Origin: VRUE01 sp963824215
Lineage (GTDB): Bacteria > Actinomycetota > Thermoleophilia > Solirubrobacterales > 70-9
NCBI GenBank assembly: GCA_963824215.1
Contig: CAWGOE010000001.1
Coordinates: forward strand, 992,001-1,056,000
DNA: 64,000 nucleotides
Direction: 5' to 3'
The translations under genes were made by a program, and so were the position numbers. The notes under the pieces are model-generated. The model did no database searches. It was not told where the DNA came from and saw only the letters and a list, made by a program, of their open reading frames with translations. Below, one piece after another: positions 52,867 to 62,048 of this stretch; within the stretch, counting starts at the first letter, position 1; the number at the start of each line of letters is the position of its first letter.

Positions 52867-54009
52867 GTGTCATCCGTCGAAATCCGCCCCGTCCGCTCGC
52901 GGCGCGAGCTGAAGCGCTTCGTCAAGGTCCCCTTCCACCTCCACCGCGAGCACCCGCAGTGGGTGCCACCGCTGATCTACGAGCGGATGCAGTTCCTCGA
53001 TCGGGGCAGGAACCCCTGGTTCGAGCACGGCGAGGCGGAGTACTTCCTCGCCGAGCGCGATGGCGAGCCGGTCGGCCGGATCACCGCCCAGGTCGACCGC
53101 GGCTGGGACGAGGTGCAGGGGGGCAAGGACGGGATGTTCGGCTTCTTCGAGACGGTTGACGATCGCGAGGTGGCGGCTGCCCTGCTCGGGGCGGCCGAGG
53201 ACTGGGTCGGGGAGCGCGGTCGCCAGCGGCTGCTGGGACCGATGGACTTCACCACCAACGATGAGGTCGGGCTCCTTATCGAGGGCTTCGAGCTGCGGCC
53301 GATGATCCTCCAGAACTGGCATCCGCCCTTCTACAAGGACCTGCTCGACGGGCTCGGCTACGGCAAGGCGATGGACCTGCTCATGTGGTACCTCGAGCTC
53401 GGCAAGCTGAAGGAAGGGGATCAGTTCGCGCCGGAGATCCACGCCGCTGCGGAGAAGGCGCTGCGCGACGAAGGGATCGCGATCCGCAACATCGACAAGG
53501 GCAACCTGCGCGAGGAGATGCGCCGCTTCAGCGAGGTCTACAACGAGGCCTGGGCCGACAACTGGGGCTTCGTCCCCGCGACCGATGCCGAGATTGAGTT
53601 CCACGCCAAGCTGCTCAAGCAGGTGATCGACGAGGACTGGGGCTTCATCGCCGAAAAGGACGATGAGACCGTGGGGGTGGCCTTCACCCTGCCCGACATC
53701 AATCAGGCGCTGGCGCGGACTGGCGGTCGCCTACTCCCCTTCGGCTGGCTCAAGTTCCTGCTGGCGAAGCGCAAGATCGACCGCGTGCGCGTCTTCGCGC
53801 TTGGCGTCAAGAACGAGTATCGCCACAGCGGCGTCGCCGCCGGGCTCTACCTGAAACACCTCGAGGCGGCGAGCCCCGACGGGGTGCCGGGTGGAGAGAC
53901 TGGCTGGATCCTCGAGACCAACGAGCCGATGAACCGGGCGATGGAGGGGATGGGCGGGACCGTCGTTAAGCGCTATCGGATCTACGAGAAGGCGATTCGG
54001 GAGCCGTAA
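52867..54009 (+). CDS. GNAT-superfamily acyltransferase-like protein
   Basis: A 380-residue protein starting at GTG 52867. The N-terminal part (about 1-120) starts VEIRPVRSRRELKRFVKVPFHLHREHPQWVPPLIYERMQFLD and contains the HPQWVPPL pattern of the YghO-like group. The C-terminal half is GNAT-like (FALGVKNEYRHSGVAAGLYLKHLEAA, about 315-340, resembling the acyl-CoA-binding loop). The substrate is unknown. Because it is divergent from an SPT-like enzyme, it is a candidate N-acyltransferase for a sphingoid base; this is inference. Confidence 0.8.
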   Translation: MSSVEIRPVRSRRELKRFVKVPFHLHREHPQWVPPLIYERMQFLDRGRNPWFEHGEAEYFLAERDGEPVGRITAQVDRGWDEVQGGKDGMFGFFETVDDREVAAALLGAAEDWVGERGRQRLLGPMDFTTNDEVGLLIEGFELRPMILQNWHPPFYKDLLDGLGYGKAMDLLMWYLELGKLKEGDQFAPEIHAAAEKALRDEGIAIRNIDKGNLREEMRRFSEVYNEAWADNWGFVPATDAEIEFHAKLLKQVIDEDWGFIAEKDDETVGVAFTLPDINQALARTGGRLLPFGWLKFLLAKRKIDRVRVFALGVKNEYRHSGVAAGLYLKHLEAASPDGVPGGETGWILETNEPMNRAMEGMGGTVVKRYRIYEKAIREP

Positions 54010-54017
54010 GTGGCCCC

Positions 54018-54037
54018 CCGGTAGGGGTTCCACTTAA
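54018..54037 (-). repeat. half copy of family A repeat (A4)
   Basis: The reverse strand here matches the right arm of copy A2 (TTAAGTGGAA then CCTACCGG) at 18 of 20 positions. No left arm or core is present. It follows the stop of the GNAT gene. Confidence 0.55.
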
Positions 54038-54096
54038 TGGCGCAGTTTCCGGGATTGTCGTCGGATCGCGCTGCTTGCATCGCTACAGTCGGGCCG

Positions 54097-54363
54097 GTGA
54101 GTGAGTTTGAGCTTGAGCCGGTCCGTGTGCGAGTCCTGCCGCATGAGACGCCCGGCGGGGTGGCGCTTCGAAATGAGGCACGCACGGCTGTCGTTGCCGC
54201 GGTGGGGGGTGTCCTGGCGGGGGCGGCGACCGTTGCCGTAGTCCGTGCCGTTGGCGCTGCGGCGAAACGATCGCCAGGGCGGCTGCTGCCGGGTCGCAAG
54301 CGCCAGCCCAAGGTTGTCGCTAGCCGCTCGTTTCTAGTGGACGTGCATCTGCTCGGGAAGTGA
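54097..54363 (+). CDS. small membrane-associated protein of unknown function
   Basis: An 88-residue protein from GTG 54097 (an ATG further upstream at 54037 is less likely because it lies in a repeat remnant). One hydrophobic Ala/Val/Gly-rich helix (about 30-55), then a basic stretch and a beta-like end (VVASRSFLVDVHLLGK). Its stop overlaps the next start (GTGA), so translation is coupled to the DNA glycosylase. Confidence 0.55.
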   Translation: MSEFELEPVRVRVLPHETPGGVALRNEARTAVVAAVGGVLAGAATVAVVRAVGAAAKRSPGRLLPGRKRQPKVVASRSFLVDVHLLGK

Positions 54364-55316
54364 GCGGCCTCGAGGTCGAGGTCCGTCCGCCGTCTCCATT
54401 CCGCCTGCCCAGCTACAGCAGCGAGGATCGGACGATGCGGGTCTGGAACGGGGTCCTCTCCCGTTTGATGCGGGTCGAGGACAGCCCCGTCCTGGTGCGG
54501 GCCTGGGAGCCGCGAAGGGGTCGAGTTCTGTTCCGTGCCGAGCCCCTCGACCCGGCGGCGGTGACTGCCCCGCGAGTCATCCCATCGCAACCGAGCCGCT
54601 CCGCTGACGCACCCCAGCTCCGCCTGGCGATAGAGCGGATGCGCTTTGCCCTCGGCGTCGATGACGACCTAAGCGAGCTCTACCGGCGCTTTCGCCGCGA
54701 CCCGTTGCTTGGACCGCTGCTGCGACGCCGGCCCTGGCTGCGCCCCCGCCGCCGGCCTTGGGCCTGGGAGGCGCTCGCCTGGGCCGTGGTCAAGCAACTG
54801 ATCGAGACCGAGCGCGCCGCCGTCATCCAGCGCCGCATCGTCGGCCGCTGGGGATCGCGGTTCGAGGACAATCGCGACGGGGTGCGGTCGAGGTTTGAAC
54901 CGCCATCCGGCTCAAACCTCGACCGCGCCCTGCGCGACGTGCCCGCCGCGGCGACGATCGCTGGGCGGGCGCCGGCCGAACTTGCAGCGCTGGACCTCTC
55001 GCCCGCCCGCTCGGTCGCGCTGCGCGCGGTCGCTCGCGAGATTGCAGCTGGCCGCTGCGACCCTGACGACCCCGCCGGCGACCGCCGCCTGCTCGCGGTA
55101 CCGGAAATCGGGCCCTGGACCGTGCAGTGCCTGGGGCTCTTCGGTCGCGGCGACCCCGACTCGCTGCCAGCCGGCGACTTGATCTACCTGAAGCTGGTCG
55201 GTCGACTCGCCCGGCTGGGCCGCCGCGCCACGGTCGAGGAGGTCGAGGAGTTCTACGCGCCTTACGAGCCCTTTAGGGGCCTGGCTGGCCTGTGGACGAT
55301 CGGCCTGTATAGATAG
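54360..55316 (+). CDS. AlkA-like DNA-3-methyladenine glycosylase
   Basis: A 318-residue base-excision-repair enzyme of the HhH-GPD superfamily. An N-terminal AlkA_N-like region (about 1-100) is followed by the HhH core LLAVPEIGPWTVQCLGLFGRGDPDSLPAGDLIYLKLVGR (about 243-281), where Asp in PAGDL is the probable catalytic acid. GTG 54360 overlaps the previous stop. Residues about 174-190 are encoded by a near-perfect 19-bp hairpin (54880-54930), which may be an inserted palindrome. Confidence 0.9.
   Translation: MSGLEVEVRPPSPFRLPSYSSEDRTMRVWNGVLSRLMRVEDSPVLVRAWEPRRGRVLFRAEPLDPAAVTAPRVIPSQPSRSADAPQLRLAIERMRFALGVDDDLSELYRRFRRDPLLGPLLRRRPWLRPRRRPWAWEALAWAVVKQLIETERAAVIQRRIVGRWGSRFEDNRDGVRSRFEPPSGSNLDRALRDVPAAATIAGRAPAELAALDLSPARSVALRAVAREIAAGRCDPDDPAGDRRLLAVPEIGPWTVQCLGLFGRGDPDSLPAGDLIYLKLVGRLARLGRRATVEEVEEFYAPYEPFRGLAGLWTIGLYR
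54880..54930 (+). repeat. long hairpin inside the AlkA-like coding sequence
   Basis: Arms 54884-54898 and 54912-54926 are 15 bp perfect complements (GCGGTCGAGGTTTGA); four further pairs including one G-U extend the stem to 19 bp around a 13-nt loop. The palindrome lies in frame in the middle of the gene. Confidence 0.7.
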
Positions 55317-55359
55317 GGGCAGTCTTCAAGGAACTAGGCACGGTGCCGATACGGCCGGC

Positions 55360-57654
55360 ATGCAAGCTGCGGGATCGGGTGACGGCTGGCCCGAGGAGCG
55401 GGTAACCGAGTTCCTCGACGAGATTTCCCAAGCGGGAGACGACTACCGCCGCCTGGTCGAGCGCCTTCCCGCCATCGTCTACTCCTGCGAGCTGGGGGAG
55501 CGAGGCCGCTGGCGCTACGTCAGTCCCCAAGTCGAGGAGATCCTCGGCTACAGCCCCGAGGAGTGGATGGCCGATCCGAGCCTGTGGGGAGAGCGGCTTC
55601 ACCCCGATGACCGCGAGCGAGTGCTTGAGCTAGAGACGCGCAAGGCAAGTCACAGTGGTGGTGGCCCGCCGATCGACTACCGGATGATCACCCGCGAGGG
55701 CTCGGTCGTGTGGATCCTTGACGAGGCGGTGCTCGAGCCCGACGCCGAGGGGACTCATGTCTGGCACGGAGTCCTCTACGACATCACCGAGCGCAAGATC
55801 GCCGAGCAGGAGCTACAGCGCGCCGCTGCCCAGCAGGCCGCGGTGGCGCGCTTGGGCCGCTACGCCTTGCAGGACGGCGACCCGGTGATGCTTGCCAAGC
55901 AGGCGGTTCCGCTGATGACAGAGATCGACGGGGTCGAGGCGGCTTGCGTTTGGGAGGCTGGTCGTGAGGGCCGCCGCCTCCATCTCCGCGCCGGCCTCGA
56001 GGAGCGCGACAGCGGCATCGAGCGGCGCGCCTCGGCGGCACGCGATTCCCACGCCGGCGCCGCGCTGGAGTCGGGCCTGCATGTGATCGTCGACGACTGG
56101 TCGAGCGAGCGGCGCTTCTCGATGCCTCCCGCCCTGCGCGTGCTCGGCGTGCGCAGCAGCCTCGCCGTGCCGATCGCCGGCAAGGAGCGCCCCTACGGCG
56201 TGCTCGACATCCACTCCACCGAGCCGAATCACTTCACTCCCCAGGACGTGCACTTCGTGCAGGCATCGGCGAACGTCCTCGCCGATGCGCTGGAGCGACA
56301 TGCCGCCGACGAGGCCCTCCGCCACCGCGTCCTGCACGACTCCCTGACCGGTCTGCCGAACCGCCTCAGCTTCGTCGACTCGCTGCGCGACGCCCTGCAG
56401 CGCGGCATCGCCTCGGGCTCGCCGGTCGGCATCCTCTTCCTCGACCTCGACCACTTCAAGTTGATCAACGACAGCATCGGCCACCACGCCGGCGACGATC
56501 TGCTGCAGGCTGTCGCCCCGCGGCTGCGCGCCCATCTGCGGCCCGGCGACATCGTCGCCCGCTTCGGCGGCGACGAGTTCGGCATCCTCGTCGATCGCCT
56601 CACCGATGAGGAGGAGGCGATGGCGATTGCCGACCGCGTTGCCGGCGCCTTCTCGGAGCCCTACTCGATGGGCGGCGCCGATCATTTCGTCACCGCCAGC
56701 ATCGGCATCGCCGTCGCGCGCCCGACAGGGCGTGAGCCGGTCGACGCCGAGCTGCTGATCCGTGACGCCGATGCGGCGATGTACAGGGCGAAGGAGCGCG
56801 GACGCGGACGCTGCGAGGTCTTCGACGCGGAGATGCGGGCCCGTGCCGTGCACCGGCTCGAGACCGAGCGCGAGCTGCGCCACGCGCTCGACCGTGACGA
56901 GCTTGAGCTGCACTATCAGCCGTTGGTTGGGTTGGGCAGCGGTGAGATCGTCGGCCTCGAGGCGCTGGTGCGCTGGAACCATCCCGAGCGCGGCCTGCTC
57001 GACCCGAGCGAGTTCGTCTCGATCGCCGAGGACAGCGGCCTGATCGAGCCGATCGGGCGCTGGGTGCAGGAAACGGCTTGTCGCCAGGCGCTTGGCTGGC
57101 ACGACCTGCGCCCCGACCAGCGTCCGCTCGACGTCGCGATCAACCTCTCGGCACGCCAGGTCGCCCATCGCGATCTGGCCGACTCCGTGCGGGAGATCCT
57201 CGCCCGCACCGGCCTCGACCCGGTCAACCTGCGTCTTGAGGTCACCGAGAGCGTCCTCGTCGAGGAGTCCGCCAGCGCGACCGCCACTTTGGAGGCGCTG
57301 AGCGAGATCGGCGTCCGCCTCGTCCTCGACGACTTCGGCACCGGTTACTCCTCGCTCGCCTACCTCAACCGCTTCCCCTTCGACGCGTTGAAGATCGATC
57401 GCTCCTTCGTCGAGGGCCTCGGCGTCGAGCAGGAGCGCACCGCGATCGTCGAGGCCGTGATCGGCATGGCCCGGGCGCTGTCGCTCGATGCGATCGCCGA
57501 GGGGGTCGAGAATGAGGCGCAGCTCTCCGAGCTGCGCCGCCTCGGTTGCGACTTCGCCCAGGGCCACCTCTTCTCGCGCCCGCTGACGCCGGACAAGGTG
57601 ACGACCCTCTTGCGTGAGGGTGGCTTCGAGCGCCTCGGTGAGCTGGCCCGCTAG
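55360..57654 (+). CDS. PAS-GAF-GGDEF-EAL cyclic-di-GMP signalling protein
   Basis: A 764-residue cytosolic protein. The N-terminal PAS domain is at about 25-145 (YRRLVERLPAIVYSCEL ... ITERKIAEQELQ), then a GAF-type domain (about 155-315). The diguanylate cyclase has ARFGGDEFGILV (about 400) and the EAL phosphodiesterase begins ELHYQPLVGLGSGEIVGLEALVRW (about 515-538). Both active-site motifs are intact, so it may make or degrade cyclic di-GMP. No membrane helix is seen. The start is ATG 55360. Its stop lies at the edge of repeat B3. Confidence 0.95.
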   Translation: MQAAGSGDGWPEERVTEFLDEISQAGDDYRRLVERLPAIVYSCELGERGRWRYVSPQVEEILGYSPEEWMADPSLWGERLHPDDRERVLELETRKASHSGGGPPIDYRMITREGSVVWILDEAVLEPDAEGTHVWHGVLYDITERKIAEQELQRAAAQQAAVARLGRYALQDGDPVMLAKQAVPLMTEIDGVEAACVWEAGREGRRLHLRAGLEERDSGIERRASAARDSHAGAALESGLHVIVDDWSSERRFSMPPALRVLGVRSSLAVPIAGKERPYGVLDIHSTEPNHFTPQDVHFVQASANVLADALERHAADEALRHRVLHDSLTGLPNRLSFVDSLRDALQRGIASGSPVGILFLDLDHFKLINDSIGHHAGDDLLQAVAPRLRAHLRPGDIVARFGGDEFGILVDRLTDEEEAMAIADRVAGAFSEPYSMGGADHFVTASIGIAVARPTGREPVDAELLIRDADAAMYRAKERGRGRCEVFDAEMRARAVHRLETERELRHALDRDELELHYQPLVGLGSGEIVGLEALVRWNHPERGLLDPSEFVSIAEDSGLIEPIGRWVQETACRQALGWHDLRPDQRPLDVAINLSARQVAHRDLADSVREILARTGLDPVNLRLEVTESVLVEESASATATLEALSEIGVRLVLDDFGTGYSSLAYLNRFPFDALKIDRSFVEGLGVEQERTAIVEAVIGMARALSLDAIAEGVENEAQLSELRRLGCDFAQGHLFSRPLTPDKVTTLLREGGFERLGELAR

Positions 57655-57816
57655 AACCCGCCTCAATACCCGCGTGTGCGACTGGCGAGTGCCGGACCGA
57701 GCGGGGGTAGGACGCAGGGAGGCCGAATGGCAGCGCCATTTGGCCGACCGAGGACGCCGCCCCGCGAAGTGTGTCCGGTGCCGTCAGGCGTGCGCGGGGG
57801 TATTGAGGCGGGTTCT
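57653..57816. repeat. family B hairpin repeat, copy B3
   Basis: Perfect 19-bp outer arms (57653-57671 and 57798-57816) enclose a core with GGACGCAGGGAGGCCG and GGCCGACCGAGGACGC, which are the reverse complements of B1 core segments. The centre is an 11-bp hairpin (57721-57745, one G-U pair). It sits between convergent genes and touches both stop codons. Confidence 0.8.
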
Positions 57817-58823
57817 TAGTTGGGGATCTCGCCCGCTAAGTACTCGTTGCTGAGCACTTCGGCCGTGCTCGGGCGGCCCGCGATCACGCCGTTTTCCTGA
57901 GCCCAGGTGATGAACGCCTTCCATTTGGGCTGACTCATCCGGCCGCTTTCGGAGAGCAGTGGCAGCGTCGCGGCTACCTCGGCCTTGGTGAGGCGGGGGT
58001 CGAGGTCCGGGTTTGCGGCGAGCAGCGCCTTGGTCGTCGCGGCGGGATCTTTCACCGCCGCTGCGGTGCCGCGGGCGAGTGCGGCGAGGAAGAGGCGAAC
58101 CGGCTCGGAGTCCTCTTCGAGTCGCTCGCGGTTCGCGACCAGGACGAGCTCGTCGTAGGTCGGCACGCCGAGCTGGTCTACCGGAGTGACGACCGGGTTC
58201 AGGCCGCGCAGGCGCAGGTCGACTCCCTCGACGTTGCGGAAGCCGCCCAGCATCGCCTGGGCGCGACCGCCGACGAGCGCGGGCAGCAGGCCGTAGCCGA
58301 CGTTGACCGTGTCGACGTCGGAGGGGGACAGCTTGGCGCGAGCGAGGATCGTCTTCAGGTAGGCGTCCTGATAGGGGATGCCGGCCGTGGCGATCGTTTT
58401 GTCACGCAGGTCGGCGACGCCGCCGATGCTTGATTTGCTCAGCCAGATCAGCGAGGTCAGCGGCCGGTCGACGAGGGCGCCGACTGCGATCACGTCGAGA
58501 CCCTGCTCACGCGCCAGCAGTACCTCTGGCTCGTAGGAGATCGCCAGGTCAGTGCGTCCCGCGGCTACCTGCTTGATCGGCGCCGCCGGGTCGGACGGGG
58601 TCTGGATCGAGACGTCGAGGCCGGCTTCCTCGAAGTAGCCGAGTTTCTGCGCCATGTAGATCCCGGCATGGTCCGGGTTGGGGTAGAAGTCGAGCGTCAG
58701 GCTGAACGGTTCGGCACCGTTGCTCGCCCCGTCCTCGCTCTTCTCGCCGCAGGCGGCGAGGCCCAGGGAGAGGGCGAGCAAGGCGATCGCGGCGGCGATC
58801 GCCGGGGGACGGAAGGACTTCAT
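57816..58823 (-). CDS. ABC transporter substrate-binding lipoprotein (NMT1/THI5, ThiY-like)
   Basis: A 335-residue exported lipoprotein. The signal ends in LSLGLAAC (Cys25). The NMT1/THI5 domain starts LTLDFYPNPDHAGIYMAQKLGYFEEAGLDV, with QVAAGRTDLAISYEPEVLLAREQGLDVI next; this matches ThiY, which binds a thiamine pyrimidine precursor. Start ATG 58823 is chosen by the signal peptide; the frame extends upstream. It is the last gene of a three-gene transporter operon. No TPP riboswitch is visible ahead of the operon, so substrates such as sulfonates remain possible. Confidence 0.88.
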   Translation of the reverse strand: MKSFRPPAIAAAIALLALSLGLAACGEKSEDGASNGAEPFSLTLDFYPNPDHAGIYMAQKLGYFEEAGLDVSIQTPSDPAAPIKQVAAGRTDLAISYEPEVLLAREQGLDVIAVGALVDRPLTSLIWLSKSSIGGVADLRDKTIATAGIPYQDAYLKTILARAKLSPSDVDTVNVGYGLLPALVGGRAQAMLGGFRNVEGVDLRLRGLNPVVTPVDQLGVPTYDELVLVANRERLEEDSEPVRLFLAALARGTAAAVKDPAATTKALLAANPDLDPRLTKAEVAATLPLLSESGRMSQPKWKAFITWAQENGVIAGRPSTAEVLSNEYLAGEIPN

Positions 58824-58833
58824 CCCCTGCTTT

Positions 58834-59582
58834 CTATCGCCAAGTGACGATGCGGCGCTCTGCGAACGCCAGCAGGCCATAGAGCGCGAGTGCGATCGTG
58901 GAGAGCACGAAGGCCGCCGCGAAGACCCGCGCCGTCTCGAGTTGCGCGTTGTCTTGGAGGATCAGGTGGCCGAGGCCGGAGTCGGCGCCCACCCACTCGC
59001 CGAAGACCGCGGCGATCGGCGCGAAGGTGGCGCCGATCTTGGCGCCGCTGAAGGTGAAGGGGAGGGCGGTCGGCGCTTCCAGGCGCCAGAGCAGCTGCCA
59101 GCGCGAGGCGTCGAGCGTGCGCATCATCTTGGTTGCCTCGGGGTCGACCGAGCGCAATCCGTCGGCGGTCGCGACGGCGATCGGGAAGAAACAGACCAGG
59201 GCGACGACGATCAGCTTCGGCCCGATCCCAAAGCCGAACCAGATCACCAGGATTGGCGCGAAGACGAGGATCGGGATCGCCTGCGAAGCGACGATCAGCG
59301 GGTAGAAGGTCAGGCGCAGCGTCTCGAAGGGGCGCAGCAGGAAGCCGACGGCGAGGCCGACGGCGAGGCCGAGCAGGAAGCCGAGCACGATCTCCTGCAG
59401 GGTCACCCAGGCGTCTTCGGCAATCAGCGAGCGGCTCTCCCAGAGGGCCGAGGCGATTTCTGCGGGGGAGGGGACGAGGAACGCTTCCAGCCCGAGCACG
59501 TCGGCGAGCGCCCCGCTGCTCGCCGCGAGCTGCCAGAGCCCGATCAGCGCCGCGAGGGCCAATACCGGCAGTACCCAGCGCT

Positions 59583-59586
<4 letters not shown>
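58834..59586 (-). CDS. ABC transporter permease (ThiX/SsuC-like)
   Basis: A 250-residue BPD-type permease with six membrane helices. The EAA-like loop for the ATPase reads ATKMMRTLDASRWQLLWRLEAPTALPFTFSGAKIG (about 149-183). The start is ATG 59586, overlapping the ATPase stop (ATGA). It works with the ATPase at 59583 and the binding protein at 57816. Confidence 0.92.
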
Positions 59587-60401
<815 letters not shown>

Positions 60402-60426
60402 ATTGGTATCCTGGCGCACTCCGCGC

Positions 60427-60447
60427 TCCTGACCAAAGAGGTCAGGA
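60427..60447. promoter_or_regulatory. inverted repeat between divergent ATPase and TauE-type genes
   Basis: TCCTGACC-AAAGA-GGTCAGGA has perfect 8-bp arms. It lies midway between the two start codons and is a plausible operator, perhaps for the nearby Rrf2-type regulator. Confidence 0.5.
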
Positions 60448-60477
60448 AAGTCGATAAGTACCCCGCGCGGCAATTCG

Positions 60478-61425
60478 ATGGACCCGGCAATCGTCATCTT
60501 CGGCTTCGGTATCGGAGCAATGGTCGGCATGACCGGCATGGGTGGTGGCACCCTGATGACGCCGCTGCTCATTTTGCTCTTCGGGGTCAAGCCGGTCACC
60601 GCGATTGGCACCGACATCTTTTACGCCGCGGTGACCAAGACCGTGGGCGGTTGGCGCCACCTGAAGATGGGCACCGTCAACATGGGCCTCGCGCTCTGGC
60701 TGGCCGCCGGCAGCGTGCCCGCTTCCGTTGCCGGCGTCTGGGCGATCTCGATCCTGCAGAGCAAGGTGGGCGAAGAGAAACTCGACTCGATCGTCTACGC
60801 GCTGCTCGGCGGAACGCTGCTGATGGTTGGGCTCATCACCCTGGCGAGGGCGCTGATCCTCAGCAACCTGATCGAAGAGCGCGACGACTTCGAGCTGAAG
60901 CGCCGCCACAAAGTGGCCGCAGTCGCGATCGGTGCAACCACGGGCTTCGTGATCGGCATCACCTCGGCTGGCTCGGGCACTGTGATCGCGATCCTGCTGA
61001 TCTCGGTGTACCGGCTCGCTCCGAAAAAAGTCGTCGGCACCGACGTCTTCCACGCCGCGATCCTGCTCTGGGCGGCGGGCATTGCCCACTGGGTTGGCGG
61101 CAACGTCGACTTTGTTTTGGCCGGCAACATCCTGCTCGGCTCGGTACCGGGCGTCATCGTTGGCTCCCATTTCGCCGCGCGAGCTCCGACCGGGTTCCTT
61201 CGCACTGCCCTTGGTGTCGTCCTCGTCGCTTCCGGCATCGTCACCGTGCAGAAGGGTGATCCGGTGGTCTGGCCGATCGCCGCCGCAGTTGCCGGAATCG
61301 GTCTTGGCCTGTTGATCTGGTTCCCGCGTTGGTGGAGTGCCCGCCGCGTCGAGCGGGAAGCGGCGGAAGGCAAATTGGCAACTCGCGACCGCTCCGGTGA
61401 TCTGGCGCCTGACACGATCGGCTGA
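60478..61425 (+). CDS. TauE/SafE family membrane permease
   Basis: A 315-residue protein with about eight membrane helices. It starts with the family pattern IVIFGFGIGAMVGMTGMGGGTLMTPLLILLFGVKPVTAIGTDIFYAAVTK, and a second copy of the motif is at about 160-200 (GFVIGITSAGSGTVIAILLISVYRLAPKKVVGTDVFHAAIL). TauE/SafE members move sulfite, sulfonates or other organic anions. The next gene is an Rrf2 regulator and sulfate transport genes follow, so a sulfur-compound substrate is likely. The start is ATG 60478. Confidence 0.9.
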   Translation: MDPAIVIFGFGIGAMVGMTGMGGGTLMTPLLILLFGVKPVTAIGTDIFYAAVTKTVGGWRHLKMGTVNMGLALWLAAGSVPASVAGVWAISILQSKVGEEKLDSIVYALLGGTLLMVGLITLARALILSNLIEERDDFELKRRHKVAAVAIGATTGFVIGITSAGSGTVIAILLISVYRLAPKKVVGTDVFHAAILLWAAGIAHWVGGNVDFVLAGNILLGSVPGVIVGSHFAARAPTGFLRTALGVVLVASGIVTVQKGDPVVWPIAAAVAGIGLGLLIWFPRWWSARRVEREAAEGKLATRDRSGDLAPDTIG

Positions 61426-61441
61426 CTGATTTACTAGCTGT

Positions 61442-61897
61442 ATGCGCGTTTCTGCCAAGGCCGATTACGCCGTGCGGGCGGCTGCCGAGCTGGCGGCCGT
61501 CAAAGACGAACCCGTCAAGGGAGAGCGGCTGGCCGAGGCGCAGGACATTCCACTGCAGTTCCTCGAGCACATCCTGCTCGAGCTGAAGCACCACGGAATC
61601 GTCCGTGCCCGCCGCGGGGCCAAGGGCGGCTACTGGCTCGCCAAGCCCGCCGACGAGGTGACGATCGCCGACATTGTCCGCGCCGTCGAGGGCCCGATCG
61701 CCCACGTCCAGTCCTCGCCGCCAGAGGACATCGAGTACAAGGGCAACGCCGAGCACCTGCAGGAGGTCTGGATCGCCGTCCGCGCCAACCTCCGCGCCGT
61801 CCTGGAGCACGTAACCCTCGCCGACCTAGTCGCTGGCGAGCTCCCCAGCTCCATCAAGGACCTCGCAGCCCCAGCAGACGCCTGGGCCCCCCGCTAG
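61442..61897 (+). CDS. Rrf2 family transcriptional regulator (CymR-like)
   Basis: A 151-residue regulator. The winged HTH spans about 1-80 (MRVSAKADYAVRAAAELA ... LLELKHHGIVRARRGAKGGYWLAKPADEVTIADIVRAVEGPI). It lacks the three Cys of the IscR/NsrR Fe-S cluster, so it is closer to CymR, the cysteine-metabolism repressor. It starts at ATG 61442, 16 nt after the TauE-type gene, in what is probably the same transcript, and sits just before a sulfate-uptake operon. It is therefore a good candidate for a sulfur regulator. Confidence 0.9.
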   Translation: MRVSAKADYAVRAAAELAAVKDEPVKGERLAEAQDIPLQFLEHILLELKHHGIVRARRGAKGGYWLAKPADEVTIADIVRAVEGPIAHVQSSPPEDIEYKGNAEHLQEVWIAVRANLRAVLEHVTLADLVAGELPSSIKDLAAPADAWAPR

Positions 61898-61934
61898 AGG
61901 CCCGGACTCCCCAGCTAAAACGCAAAGCGCTCCT

Positions 61935-62025
61935 CCCGCGGGTGGCGCGTTAGGGGGAACCACCCCCGAGGAAGCTTTAGCTACCGCAGGGGGTGGTGGG
62001 CCCCTGGCGCGACAGGACCCGCGGG
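61935..62025 (+). ncRNA. long structured RNA/hairpin upstream of the sulfate-binding protein gene, unidentified
   Basis: Three nested stems can be drawn: 61935-61943 with 62017-62025 (9 bp), 61946-61956 with 62001-62011 (11 bp with two G-U pairs) and 61959-61967 with 61989-61997 (9 bp). The loop is 21 nt. It does not match the SAM or TPP riboswitch consensus. A downstream promoter candidate exists, so it may be a terminator of the Rrf2 gene rather than a leader. Confidence 0.5.
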
Positions 62026-62048
62026 CCACGGCGGTTTGTCGACAATCT

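Noticed and set aside
55813..57666. A 617-codon open frame opposite the GGDEF-EAL gene
   Set aside because: The sense strand carries intact GGDEF and EAL motifs; the antisense product is unstructured in composition.
60402..60477. A TPP riboswitch ahead of the ThiXYZ-like operon
   Set aside because: The short gap shows no THI-box conserved segments; only a simple inverted repeat is present.
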